From positions 1 to 5,514 of the forward strand of contig SYAB01000259.1 of NCBI GenBank assembly GCA_005787665.1: a stretch of 5,514 nt of DNA, given 5' to 3'. Both the position numbers and the translations under genes were made by a program. Source of the DNA: Actinomycetota bacterium. GTDB lineage: Bacteria > Actinomycetota > Actinomycetes > Mycobacteriales > Mycobacteriaceae. The notes under the pieces were generated by a model. It did not search any database and had not been told where the DNA came from. It saw only the letters and a program-made list of their open reading frames with translations. Shown here one piece after another: positions 1 to 5,367 of this stretch; the first letter of the stretch is position 1, and every line of letters starts with the position of its first letter.

Positions 1-462
1 GGTAAGAACCTCGGCGGTGTGGTTCCGGCGCCCGGCGCGTTCAGCGCCGCGGACACCGAACTGCTCGAGGCGGCCGACGGCCTGCTGACTCGGGTGCGGG
101 CGGCCTTCGACTCCCAGGCGATGCACCAGGGTCTGGAAGCGATCTGGCTGATGCTGGGCGCGGCCAACAGGTACTTCTCCGCGCAGGAGCCCTGGGTGCT
201 GCGCAAGTCGGCGTCCGAAGCCGATCAGCAGCGGTTCCGGACCGTTCTCTACGTGACGCTGGAGGCCGTGCGCGTCGCCGCGGTGCTGGTTGCGCCGGTC
301 ATGCCGGACTCGGCTGCCAGGCTGCTCGACCTGCTCGGGCAGGCTGCCGACGCGCGGAACTTCGCAGCGCTGGCGACCCGGCTTGAGCCGGGCACCTCAC
401 TACCCGAACCAACGGGGGTGTTCCCCCGCTACGAATCCCCCGCCGAATCCCCCGCCCCGTAA
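1..462 (+). CDS. metG: Methionyl-tRNA synthetase, C-terminal part (5' truncated by window)
   Basis: This is the last 153 residues of a class I methionyl-tRNA synthetase, the cytoplasmic enzyme that charges tRNA-Met with methionine. The frame is open from base 1, so the gene begins upstream. The catalytic Rossmann domain (HIGH and KMSKS motifs) lies outside the window. What remains is the end of the link to the catalytic domain (GKNLGG at residues 1-6) and the helical anticodon-binding domain. Its hallmark is the stretch ANRYFSAQEPWVLRK at about nt 163-207, matching the family pattern N-x-Y-(5)-P-W-x-L-x-K, in which the tryptophan (nt 193-195) belongs to the anticodon-recognising helix. Full-length mycobacterial MetRS is about 515 residues, so roughly 30 percent is present. 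There is no C-terminal tRNA-binding EMAP-like extension; the protein ends in a short proline-rich tail. The TAA stop is followed after 2 nt by a large stem-loop. Identification is secure. The mycobacterial name metS refers to the same gene. Confidence 0.95.
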   Translation, partial: GKNLGGVVPAPGAFSAADTELLEAADGLLTRVRAAFDSQAMHQGLEAIWLMLGAANRYFSAQEPWVLRKSASEADQQRFRTVLYVTLEAVRVAAVLVAPVMPDSAARLLDLLGQAADARNFAALATRLEPGTSLPEPTGVFPRYESPAESPAP

Positions 463-464
463 CT

Positions 465-524
465 GCGAACAGACACGAACTCGCACCTTTCGGGAGTTCG
501 GAGTGCGGGTTCGCGTCTGCTCGC
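465..524 (+). terminator. Long imperfect stem-loop after metG, possible terminator
   Basis: Two 22-nt arms, 465-486 and 503-524, are inverted repeats with 19 of 22 positions complementary, around a 16-nt loop. On the + transcript the three exceptions are one U-G wobble (481/508) and two A-C mismatches (475/514, 469/520). A second, mutually exclusive hairpin is possible: 476-482 (CGAACTC) pairs perfectly with 494-500 (GAGTTCG) around an 11-nt loop. No T-run follows, so this is not a classical intrinsic terminator. By position, size and its arm ends (GCGAACAGAC / GTCTGCTCGC) it resembles, from memory, the recurrent stem-loops found after many mycobacterial genes, some called TRITs. A metG terminator is the simplest reading, and an attenuator or processing site ahead of pabB is the alternative. 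Confidence 0.6.
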
Positions 525-547
525 GCGGGATGCGAGAGCCCTGCGGA

Positions 548-563
548 TTGCCCGGTAGGGCAA
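548..563 (+). promoter_or_regulatory. Small hairpin just upstream of the pabB start
   Basis: TTGCCC (548-553) pairs perfectly with GGGCAA (558-563) around the tetraloop GGTA. It ends 9 nt before the pabB GTG. The only purine-rich, weakly Shine-Dalgarno-like bases ahead of pabB (AGGG at 557-560) lie in the loop and 3' arm, so the hairpin could limit ribosome access. The structure is seen in the sequence. The regulatory role is inference, and a six-pair stem can arise by chance in such GC-rich DNA. Confidence 0.3.
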
Positions 564-572
564 GCTGGTCAG

Positions 573-1856
573 GTGCTGACGGTGCGGCTGGGAGACCTTG
601 GCTCGGCCGCCGATGTCCTGCGCCGGATGGATGCCGGTGCGCGGGCGGAAGGGCTGCCGCCACCGGGCGGGCTCGTCGGCGAGTGGTTCGGATCCCGCGC
701 CGTGATCGCGCCGACGGTGGACGTGCGCCCAGTCGACAGCGGCGCGGTTTTCGACGTCCCCCCGGGCGAGGGGGGAGGTGCCGTCGGCGGCGGATGGATC
801 GGCTATCTGTCCTACCCGGACCCCGGGGCCGACGGCGCGCCGCCGCGGATTCCGGTTGCCGCCGGCGGGTGGACCGACTGCGTGCTGCGGTGCGATCACG
901 CGGGCATCTGGTGGTACGAAAGCCTCTCCGGGGCAACAATTCCCGGTTGGGTCGCCTCTGCGCTGGAGTCCCGGCCCGCCGACCTCGGCTGCGACATCTC
1001 CTGGCAGATGCCGGATGATCAAGCGCATCACGCCGGAGTGCTCGCGTGCCTGGAGGCGATCCGTGCCGGTGAGGTGTACCAGGCGTGCGTGTGCACCCAG
1101 TTCACCGGCGCCACAACGGGTTCCCCGCTGGACTTCTTCGCCGAGGCGGTGGTCCGCACCGACCCCGCCCGGGCCGCGTTCCTGGCCGGCGACTGGGGAG
1201 CGGTGGCATCGCTTTCGCCGGAGCTGTTCCTGCGCCGAGTCGGCGACGAGGTGAGCTCCAGCCCGATCAAGGGCACGCTGCCGCTGGGGGCCGATCCCGC
1301 CGAACTACGGGCCTCGGCCAAGGACGTGGCCGAGAACATCATGATCGTCGACCTGGTGCGCCACGACCTGGGCCGGGTCGCCCGAACCGGTTCTGTCACC
1401 GTGCCCGAATTGCTGGCCGTTCGGCGCGCGCCGGGCGTATGGCATCTGGTGTCGACGGTGTCGGCGCATGTGCCGCCCGATGTGCCGTCCGCCGAACTGC
1501 TGGCCGCAACCTTCCCGCCCGGCTCGGTGACCGGTACGCCCAAAGACCGGGCGCGGCAATTGCTTTCGGCGTGGGAGCCGCACCGGCGCGGTATCTACTG
1601 CGGAACGGTGGGCATGGCCTCACCGGTGGCCGGCTGCGAGCTCAATGTCGCGATCCGCACCGTGGAGTTCGACCGTGCGGGCCGGGCGGTGCTCGGCGTC
1701 GGGGGCGGCATCACGGCCGATTCCGACCCGGAAGCGGAGTGGCAGGAGTGTCTGCACAAGGCCGCCCCCATCGTCGGCCGGCCGACTCAGGTGACATTCC
1801 CGGAGTCGCTGCGCCCCTGCCCGCCGGAATCGCGGGAGCGCAGCACCGCGTCGTAG
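573..1856 (+). CDS. pabB: Aminodeoxychorismate synthase component I
   Basis: PabB converts chorismate, with ammonia from the glutaminase PabA, into 4-amino-4-deoxychorismate, the precursor of p-aminobenzoate for folate. The 427-residue protein belongs to the chorismate-binding (anthranilate synthase component I) family. The SPIKGTLP motif at about residues 230-237 carries K233, the lysine that marks PabB; TrpE has no lysine there, and in E. coli PabB the equivalent lysine is the catalytic nucleophile. It is followed by KDVAENIMIVDLVRHDLGRV, by FPPGSVTGTPKDRA, and by GIYCGTVG and GVGGGITADSDPEAEW, all standard active-site and Mg-binding segments. The N-terminal RLGDLGSAADVL fits mycobacterial PabB N-termini, which supports the GTG at 573 although its ribosome site is poor. 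The coding region ends inside the tail of rsmI. No pabA or pabC is adjacent. A salicylate or isochorismate synthase is less likely because of the PIKGT motif. Confidence 0.93.
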   Translation: MLTVRLGDLGSAADVLRRMDAGARAEGLPPPGGLVGEWFGSRAVIAPTVDVRPVDSGAVFDVPPGEGGGAVGGGWIGYLSYPDPGADGAPPRIPVAAGGWTDCVLRCDHAGIWWYESLSGATIPGWVASALESRPADLGCDISWQMPDDQAHHAGVLACLEAIRAGEVYQACVCTQFTGATTGSPLDFFAEAVVRTDPARAAFLAGDWGAVASLSPELFLRRVGDEVSSSPIKGTLPLGADPAELRASAKDVAENIMIVDLVRHDLGRVARTGSVTVPELLAVRRAPGVWHLVSTVSAHVPPDVPSAELLAATFPPGSVTGTPKDRARQLLSAWEPHRRGIYCGTVGMASPVAGCELNVAIRTVEFDRAGRAVLGVGGGITADSDPEAEWQECLHKAAPIVGRPTQVTFPESLRPCPPESRERSTAS

Positions 1857-2662
1857 AGAGCGCGCCGCGACGGCGCCCCCGGGGTCGAGTCGATGACCGT
1901 CGCGCAGGCATCCTTGACCCGCATGCCACCCTCGACGAGCGCGGCCACCTCCCTCACCAGCGAGGCCATGTCGGCCTGTGGGGTGGCCCCCGCCAGGACG
2001 ACGGTGATCTCCCCGAGCAGGCCGTCGGCGGCCCACTCCGCCAGCTCGGCGAGGGTTCCGCGCCGGATCTCCTCGTGGGTCTTGGTGAGCTCCCGGCACA
2101 CCACCGCCCGGCGTCCGGCCCCGAGCTGATCGACCGCGTCGCACAGGGTGTCGGCGAGCCGCCTCGGCGACTCGAAGAACACCGTGGTGCGCGGTTCGGC
2201 GGCCAGCCCGGCCAGCCAGGTCCGCCGGGCCGATGGTTTGCGGGGGGCGAACCCCTCGAAGCAGAAACGGTCCGACGGCAGGCCCGAGACGGCCAGGGCG
2301 GTGGTGACCGCCGACGGACCCGGCAGGCAACTCACCGGCAAGCCGGCGTTGACGCAGGCCCGCACCAACCGGTAGCCGGGGTCGTTGATCAGGGGCATCC
2401 CCGCATCACTGACCAGCAGCACGGTCGCGCCCGCGGCGATCTCGGCGAGCAACCCCGGCACCCGGGAATCCTCGTTCTGGTCGAACAGGCTGAGCACCCG
2501 GCCCGTGATCGTCGCACCGAGCGCCGCAGCGAGTGACCGCACCCGTCGGGTGTCTTCGGCAGCGACCACATCGGCGGTGCACAGGGCGTCGATCAGGCGT
2601 TTCGATGCGTCGGCGGGCTGGCCGAGCGGCGTGGCGCCGAGGAGCAGTCGACCGGTGTTCAC
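1787..2662 (-). CDS. rsmI: 16S rRNA (cytidine(1402)-2'-O)-methyltransferase RsmI
   Basis: RsmI uses S-adenosylmethionine to methylate the 2'-O of C1402 in 16S rRNA, in the ribosomal P site. It is a tetrapyrrole-methylase-fold enzyme, here 291 residues (Rv1003 is about 285). Motifs in order: LLLGATPLGQPAD (6-18), AAEDTRR (34-40), LLVSDAGMPLINDPGYRLV (82-100), then LPGPSAVTTAL, SGLPSDRFCFEGFAPRK, FFESPRRL and CRELTKTHEE. The family normally reads SDAGTP; here M89 (ATG codon, 2396-2398) replaces the threonine. I chose the GTG at 2662 because homologues begin just before GRLLLGATPLG. An in-frame GTG at 2692 would add ten unconserved residues. Neither start has a Shine-Dalgarno site. The chosen GTG overlaps the stop of a short upstream ORF as GTGA, suggesting coupled or reinitiated translation. 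The C-terminal tail overlaps the pabB 3' end tail-to-tail by 70 bp. It is divergent from pmt. Confidence 0.9.
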   Translation of the reverse strand: MNTGRLLLGATPLGQPADASKRLIDALCTADVVAAEDTRRVRSLAAALGATITGRVLSLFDQNEDSRVPGLLAEIAAGATVLLVSDAGMPLINDPGYRLVRACVNAGLPVSCLPGPSAVTTALAVSGLPSDRFCFEGFAPRKPSARRTWLAGLAAEPRTTVFFESPRRLADTLCDAVDQLGAGRRAVVCRELTKTHEEIRRGTLAELAEWAADGLLGEITVVLAGATPQADMASLVREVAALVEGGMRVKDACATVIDSTPGAPSRRALYDAVLRSRDSGGQGRSDSGNVT

Positions 2663-2700
2663 GCGGTGAGTCGACCAGGAGCGCAGCAACACGGGGACAT
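2659..2700 (-). CDS. Possible leaderless uORF with Cys-Cys-Cys, upstream of rsmI
   Basis: The minus strand from 2700 reads as a 13-codon frame, MSPCCCAPGRLTA, with TGT-TGC-TGC for the three cysteines (2691-2683) and a TGA at 2661-2659. The ATG starts exactly where transcription should begin, 6 nt after a TANNNT box (TAGGCT, 2712-2707), so the message would be leaderless. Its stop overlaps the rsmI GTG in the four bases GTGA. Leaderless polycysteine short ORFs acting as cysteine-responsive attenuators have been described in mycobacteria, mostly ahead of sulfur-related genes, and this frame matches that design. It is too short to judge by coding statistics, and three adjacent Cys codons could be coincidence. 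Function here is inference. Confidence 0.45.
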   Translation of the reverse strand: MSPCCCAPGRLTA

Positions 2701-2706
2701 AGCGAG

Positions 2707-2712
2707 AGCCTA
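2707..2712 (-). promoter_or_regulatory. rsmI: Predicted -10 box (TAGGCT) for the uORF/rsmI transcript
   Basis: The minus strand reads TAGGCT from 2712 to 2707, matching the mycobacterial sigA-type TANNNT consensus. Counting its last T as -7 puts +1 at 2700, which is the A of an ATG, so a leaderless transcript is predicted. I see no clear -35, as is common in mycobacterial promoters. The box shares its TA dinucleotide with the opposing pmt box. Confidence 0.5.
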
Positions 2713-2716
2713 CGAT
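2711..2716 (+). promoter_or_regulatory. pmt: Predicted -10 box (TACGAT) for pmt
   Basis: TACGAT fits TANNNT and lies 8 nt before the pmt ATG at 2725. A start site 7 to 9 nt downstream (2723-2725) would give a leaderless or nearly leaderless message, consistent with the lack of any Shine-Dalgarno sequence before the ATG. No -35 is evident. Its first two bases, T2711 and A2712, are also the first two bases of the minus-strand -10 box. Confidence 0.45.
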
Positions 2717-2724
2717 TGGCGACG

Positions 2725-4269
2725 ATGACCATCACGGCTGACGACCTCGAGGTGCCCCCGGCGCCCGTCATCAGCCCCGGGCCCCTGGCCCCGGCGCCTG
2801 ACTTCGGCCCGAACGACCGTCTGCAGGGCTGGGCGGCGACGGCGGTCATCACCGCACTGGCCGCGTTGACCCGGTTCATGAACCTCGGCTCGCCCACCGA
2901 CGCCGGCACCCCCGTCTTCGACGAGAAGCACTACGCGCCGCAGGCCTGGCAGGTGCTGCACAACTACGGGGTGGAGGACAACCCGGGTTTCGGCCTGGTG
3001 GTCCACCCCCCGCTGGGCAAGCAACTGATCGCCGCGGGCGAGGCGGTGTTCGGCTACACCGGATTGGGCTGGCGAATCAGCGCCGCGGTATTCGGCGTCA
3101 TCCTCGCGGCCCTGGTGGTGCGCATCGTGCGGCGGATCAGCCGCTCGACACTGGTCGGGGCGATGGCCGGGTTGCTGGTCGTCGCCGACGGCGTCAGCTT
3201 CGTGGCCGCCCGCACGGCACTGCTCGATGTGTTCATGACGGTCTTTGTCGTCGGTGCTTTCGGCGCGCTGATGGTCGACCGGGACCAGGTCCGGCAGCGG
3301 TTGGATGTCGCGCTGTTGCAGGACCGCATCGGCGAAACCCCCTGGGGCCCGCGACTGGGTGTGCGGTGGTGGCGGTTCGGCGCCGGTGTGTTGCTGGGTC
3401 TGGCCTGCGCAACGAAATGGTCGGGCCTGTACTACGTGGTCTTCTTCGGATTGTTGTCCCTCGGTATGGACGTCGCCGCCCGGCGTGCCTACCGCGTTCA
3501 GCGGCCCTGGCTGGGAACCCTGCGCCGTGACCTCGGTCCCGCCGCCTATGTGTTCGGCCTGATCCCGATCGGGCTCTACCTGCTGGCCTACGCGCCGTGG
3601 TTCGCCTCGGAGACCGCGGTCAACCGGTTCGAGGTCGGGGAGTCGATCGGACCCCGGCAGTGGTGGCAGCCCCCGGATGCCATCCGGTCGCTCTGGCACT
3701 ACACCTACAAGGCCTATCACTTCCACTCCACGCTGACGAACTCCGCGGGCAACCACCACCCGTGGGAGTCCAAGCCCTGGACATGGCCGATGTCACTGCG
3801 GCCGGTGCTCTACGCGATCGACAACCAGGACGTGCCGGGCTGCGGAGCGGCGTCCTGCGTCAAGGCCGTGATGCTGGTGGGCACCCCGACGATGTGGTGG
3901 CTGGCCGTACCCGCACTGGGATACGCCATCTGGCGGGCGCTGGTGCGCCGCGACTGGCGCTATGGGGTCGTGGTGGTCGGTTACCTGGCCGGCTGGCTGC
4001 CCTGGCTGGCCAATATCGACCGGCAGATGTATTTCTTCTACGCTGTGCCGATGGCGCCGTTCCTGATGATGGCCATCGCCCTCATCCTCGGCGACATCCT
4101 CTACCGGCCGACCCGCAGCCCCGAGCGGCAGACTCTGGGCGTCATGGTGGTCAGCTGCTATCTCGCCCTGGCGATCACCAACTTCGCCTGGCTGTTTCCG
4201 GTGCTGACCGGAATTCCGGTCTCGCAGTCCACCTGGAACATGCAGATGTGGCTGCCCAGCTGGCGGTGA
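2725..4269 (+). CDS. pmt: Protein O-mannosyltransferase (GT39 family, polytopic membrane protein)
   Basis: Pmt transfers mannose from polyprenyl-phosphate-mannose to Ser/Thr of exported proteins at the outer face of the membrane, coupled to Sec export (Rv1002c in M. tuberculosis). The 514-residue protein has a short proline-rich cytoplasmic N-terminus (about 1-35), a first membrane helix (about 37-55), then an external loop with the acidic pair D66-E67 in FDEKHYAPQAW, the catalytic site of the family. HPPLGK (94-99) is the other signature. Many hydrophobic helices follow, for example around 120-133 and after RWWRFGAGVLLGLACATKWSG, along with HPWESKPWTWPM and, near the end, DRQMYFFY. The ATG at 2725 was chosen because the reading frame stays open back to 2533 only through the rsmI coding region, and that upstream peptide is arginine-rich noise, while homologues start near here. 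It is divergent from rsmI; a C-rich repeat and a stem-loop follow the TGA. Identification is strong. Confidence 0.95.
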   Translation: MTITADDLEVPPAPVISPGPLAPAPDFGPNDRLQGWAATAVITALAALTRFMNLGSPTDAGTPVFDEKHYAPQAWQVLHNYGVEDNPGFGLVVHPPLGKQLIAAGEAVFGYTGLGWRISAAVFGVILAALVVRIVRRISRSTLVGAMAGLLVVADGVSFVAARTALLDVFMTVFVVGAFGALMVDRDQVRQRLDVALLQDRIGETPWGPRLGVRWWRFGAGVLLGLACATKWSGLYYVVFFGLLSLGMDVAARRAYRVQRPWLGTLRRDLGPAAYVFGLIPIGLYLLAYAPWFASETAVNRFEVGESIGPRQWWQPPDAIRSLWHYTYKAYHFHSTLTNSAGNHHPWESKPWTWPMSLRPVLYAIDNQDVPGCGAASCVKAVMLVGTPTMWWLAVPALGYAIWRALVRRDWRYGVVVVGYLAGWLPWLANIDRQMYFFYAVPMAPFLMMAIALILGDILYRPTRSPERQTLGVMVVSCYLALAITNFAWLFPVLTGIPVSQSTWNMQMWLPSWR

Positions 4270-4359
4270 GCCTCACCCCAGCCCCGCCCCCGCCTCGCCA
4301 CAGCCTCGCCCTCGGCCTCGCCGCAGCCTTGCCCCCGGCCTCGCCCCAGCCTCGCCGCG
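4270..4359 (+). repeat. C-rich degenerate 11/12-bp tandem repeat directly after pmt
   Basis: Eight consecutive units of the form GCCTCGCCNCA start on the first base after the pmt stop: 4270-4280, 4281-4291, 4292-4302, 4303-4314, 4315-4325, 4326-4337, 4338-4348 and 4349-4359. Six are 11 bp and two (the fourth and sixth) are 12 bp. By my count the + strand has about 55 C against 20 G in 90 nt. The pmt transcript would therefore be long, C-rich and little structured here, as expected of a Rho loading (rut-like) region. The repeat is directly visible; the Rho role is inference. Copy number may vary between strains. Confidence 0.75.
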
Positions 4360-4361
4360 AA

Positions 4362-4411
4362 ATCGACACCAGGGCCGCTGTTCGGGGCCTATCCACAGCC
4401 CTGCTGTCGAT
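4362..4411 (+). terminator. 14-bp stem-loop after pmt, possible terminator
   Basis: ATCGACACCAGGGC (4362-4375) is complementary to GCCCTGCTGTCGAT (4398-4411) with a single C-C mismatch (4369/4404), around a 22-nt loop. It lies 2 nt after the C-rich repeat and 40 nt before the next ATG. No T-run follows it, so it would act as a weak intrinsic terminator, a Rho-associated pause site or a 3'-end stabiliser for the pmt message. Part of its right arm recurs beyond the next gene (5319-5334). Confidence 0.5.
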
Positions 4412-4451
4412 CTGAACACCGGGCGCCGCGGCGACCGCCAGCATCACGTCC

Positions 4452-5294
4452 ATGGCCGTCCTCGGCAGCGAAGCACGGCGAAACGGAGAACTCACCCGGG
4501 GACAACTGCGCTGGAACTACTCCGCCGTCCACCCAGACGTGTACATCCAGAAGGGCACCCCCCGAACGCTGGCGGTCAATACCGAGGCCGCGGCATTGTG
4601 GGTGCCCGGCGGTGTCATCGCAGGCAGGGCCGCCGCGGCCCTGCACGGCGCCCGATTCATCGACGACGACTCCCCTATTGAGGTCATCGGGCCCGCTCGA
4701 CGGCCCCGTCCGGGCGTCATCGTTCGCTCCGAACGCATCGCCGCCGACGAGACGCTGACCCTGGCCGGCGTGCCCGTCAGCACGGCGTCCCGCACCGCCC
4801 TGGATCTTGCCCGGTACCTGCCCCGGACGCAGGCCGTGGCTCACCTCGACGCCCTGGCCGCCGCGTCTGGTGTCACGGCGCAGGCTGTCCTGCAGCTCGC
4901 CCGGCGTTACCCCGGCGCACGCGGCATCCGGCGGGCCCGGGAGCGGGTGCCTCTTTTGGATCCGGGTGCTCAGTCGCCGCGGGAGTCCTGGCTGCGCCTG
5001 CTGATGATCGATGCCGGCTTTCCCAAGCCGCACACCCAGATCCGGGTCTGCCACGGACGTTTCACCGCCCTCATCGACATGGGCTGGGAGGAGGTGAAAG
5101 TCGGTCTGGAGTACGACGGCAATCTGCATCTGTCGGACCGTCGCCGGTACGTCGGTGATATCGGCCGGTACGAGATGCTGTCTCAGCTGGGCTGGCTGAT
5201 CATCCGGGTGGTCAAGGAGCACAGCCGCGCATTCATCCTGCACCGCGTGCAGGACGCCCTCCAACGCCGCAGCCTCGACGCGAAGTCTGCGTGA
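4452..5294 (+). CDS. AbiEi-like / DUF559-like endonuclease-domain protein, orphan
   Basis: This 280-residue protein belongs to a family common and often multi-copy in mycobacteria, usually named type IV toxin-antitoxin AbiEi family or DUF559 domain-containing protein. Residues 1-30 (MAVLGSEARR.., LTRGQLRWNYSAVHPDVY) form a winged-helix-like AbiEi N-terminus, and about 57-66 (AGRAAAALHG) is the middle signature. Residues 175-280 look like a PD-(D/E)XK/Vsr-type nuclease: E178 in SPRES, D209 in ALIDMGW, E220 and D222 in GLEYDGNLH, then R..Y..D..R and QLGWLIIRVV. The start matches relatives as I recall them; there is no Shine-Dalgarno and no clear -10, so expression may depend on read-through from pmt. 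The biological role is unknown. No AbiEii-type nucleotidyltransferase toxin lies beside it, so an antitoxin role is unsupported, and DNA binding or cleavage is only inferred. M. tuberculosis has nothing here, as far as I recall, so it is probably an accessory insertion. Confidence 0.8.
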   Translation: MAVLGSEARRNGELTRGQLRWNYSAVHPDVYIQKGTPRTLAVNTEAAALWVPGGVIAGRAAAALHGARFIDDDSPIEVIGPARRPRPGVIVRSERIAADETLTLAGVPVSTASRTALDLARYLPRTQAVAHLDALAAASGVTAQAVLQLARRYPGARGIRRARERVPLLDPGAQSPRESWLRLLMIDAGFPKPHTQIRVCHGRFTALIDMGWEEVKVGLEYDGNLHLSDRRRYVGDIGRYEMLSQLGWLIIRVVKEHSRAFILHRVQDALQRRSLDAKSA

Positions 5295-5318
5295 AGGTCG
5301 CGGTCCGTGCACTCACCG

Positions 5319-5334
5319 CAGCCCTGAGGTCGAT
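5319..5334 (+). repeat. Second copy of a 16-bp motif flanking the AbiEi/DUF559-like gene
   Basis: CAGCCCTGAGGTCGAT here matches CAGCCCTGCTGTCGAT at 4396-4411 in 14 of 16 positions and the same orientation. The two copies bracket the AbiEi/DUF559-like gene. This could mark insertion boundaries, a shared 3'-end motif, or chance; the match is short. Confidence 0.3.
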
Positions 5335-5367
5335 GTCACGGAGGCACGGGGCGGCGGAGCGGGACCC

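Noticed and set aside
400..1031. Minus-strand open frames across the metG-pabB gap, considered as a counterpart of Rv1006
   Set aside because: Translations are arginine/glycine-rich with no signal peptide or domain, and they run through the stem-loop and pabB.
1085..2536. Plus-strand open frame of 483 codons across pabB and rsmI
   Set aside because: It crosses two firmly identified genes on both strands, and its translation is Arg/Gly/Ala/Pro-rich without motifs.
2663..2692. Longer rsmI start at GTG 2692
   Set aside because: It adds ten residues not expected in the family and sits 8 nt after the predicted transcript start with no ribosome site; the GTG at 2662 fits homologues and the GTGA overlap. 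Not fully excluded.
2533..2724. In-frame upstream extension of pmt (start at 2533)
   Set aside because: The added 64 residues are arginine-rich and lie antisense to the rsmI 5' end; homologues start near the ATG at 2725, which has a suitably placed -10 box.
2710..3759. Long minus-strand open frame opposite pmt (349 codons)
   Set aside because: Low-complexity Arg/Gly/Val/His-rich translation with no recognisable domain, fully antisense to a well-supported gene; typical of high-GC DNA.
4424..4433. 10-bp palindrome CGCCGCGGCG ahead of the AbiEi/DUF559-like gene, considered as an operator
   Set aside because: Pure G/C palindromes of this length are expected by chance here, and no promoter box lies nearby.
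4389..5312. Minus-strand open frame (307 codons) opposite the AbiEi/DUF559-like gene
   Set aside because: No recognisable motif, antisense to a gene with clear family signatures; a shadow of GC-rich third positions.
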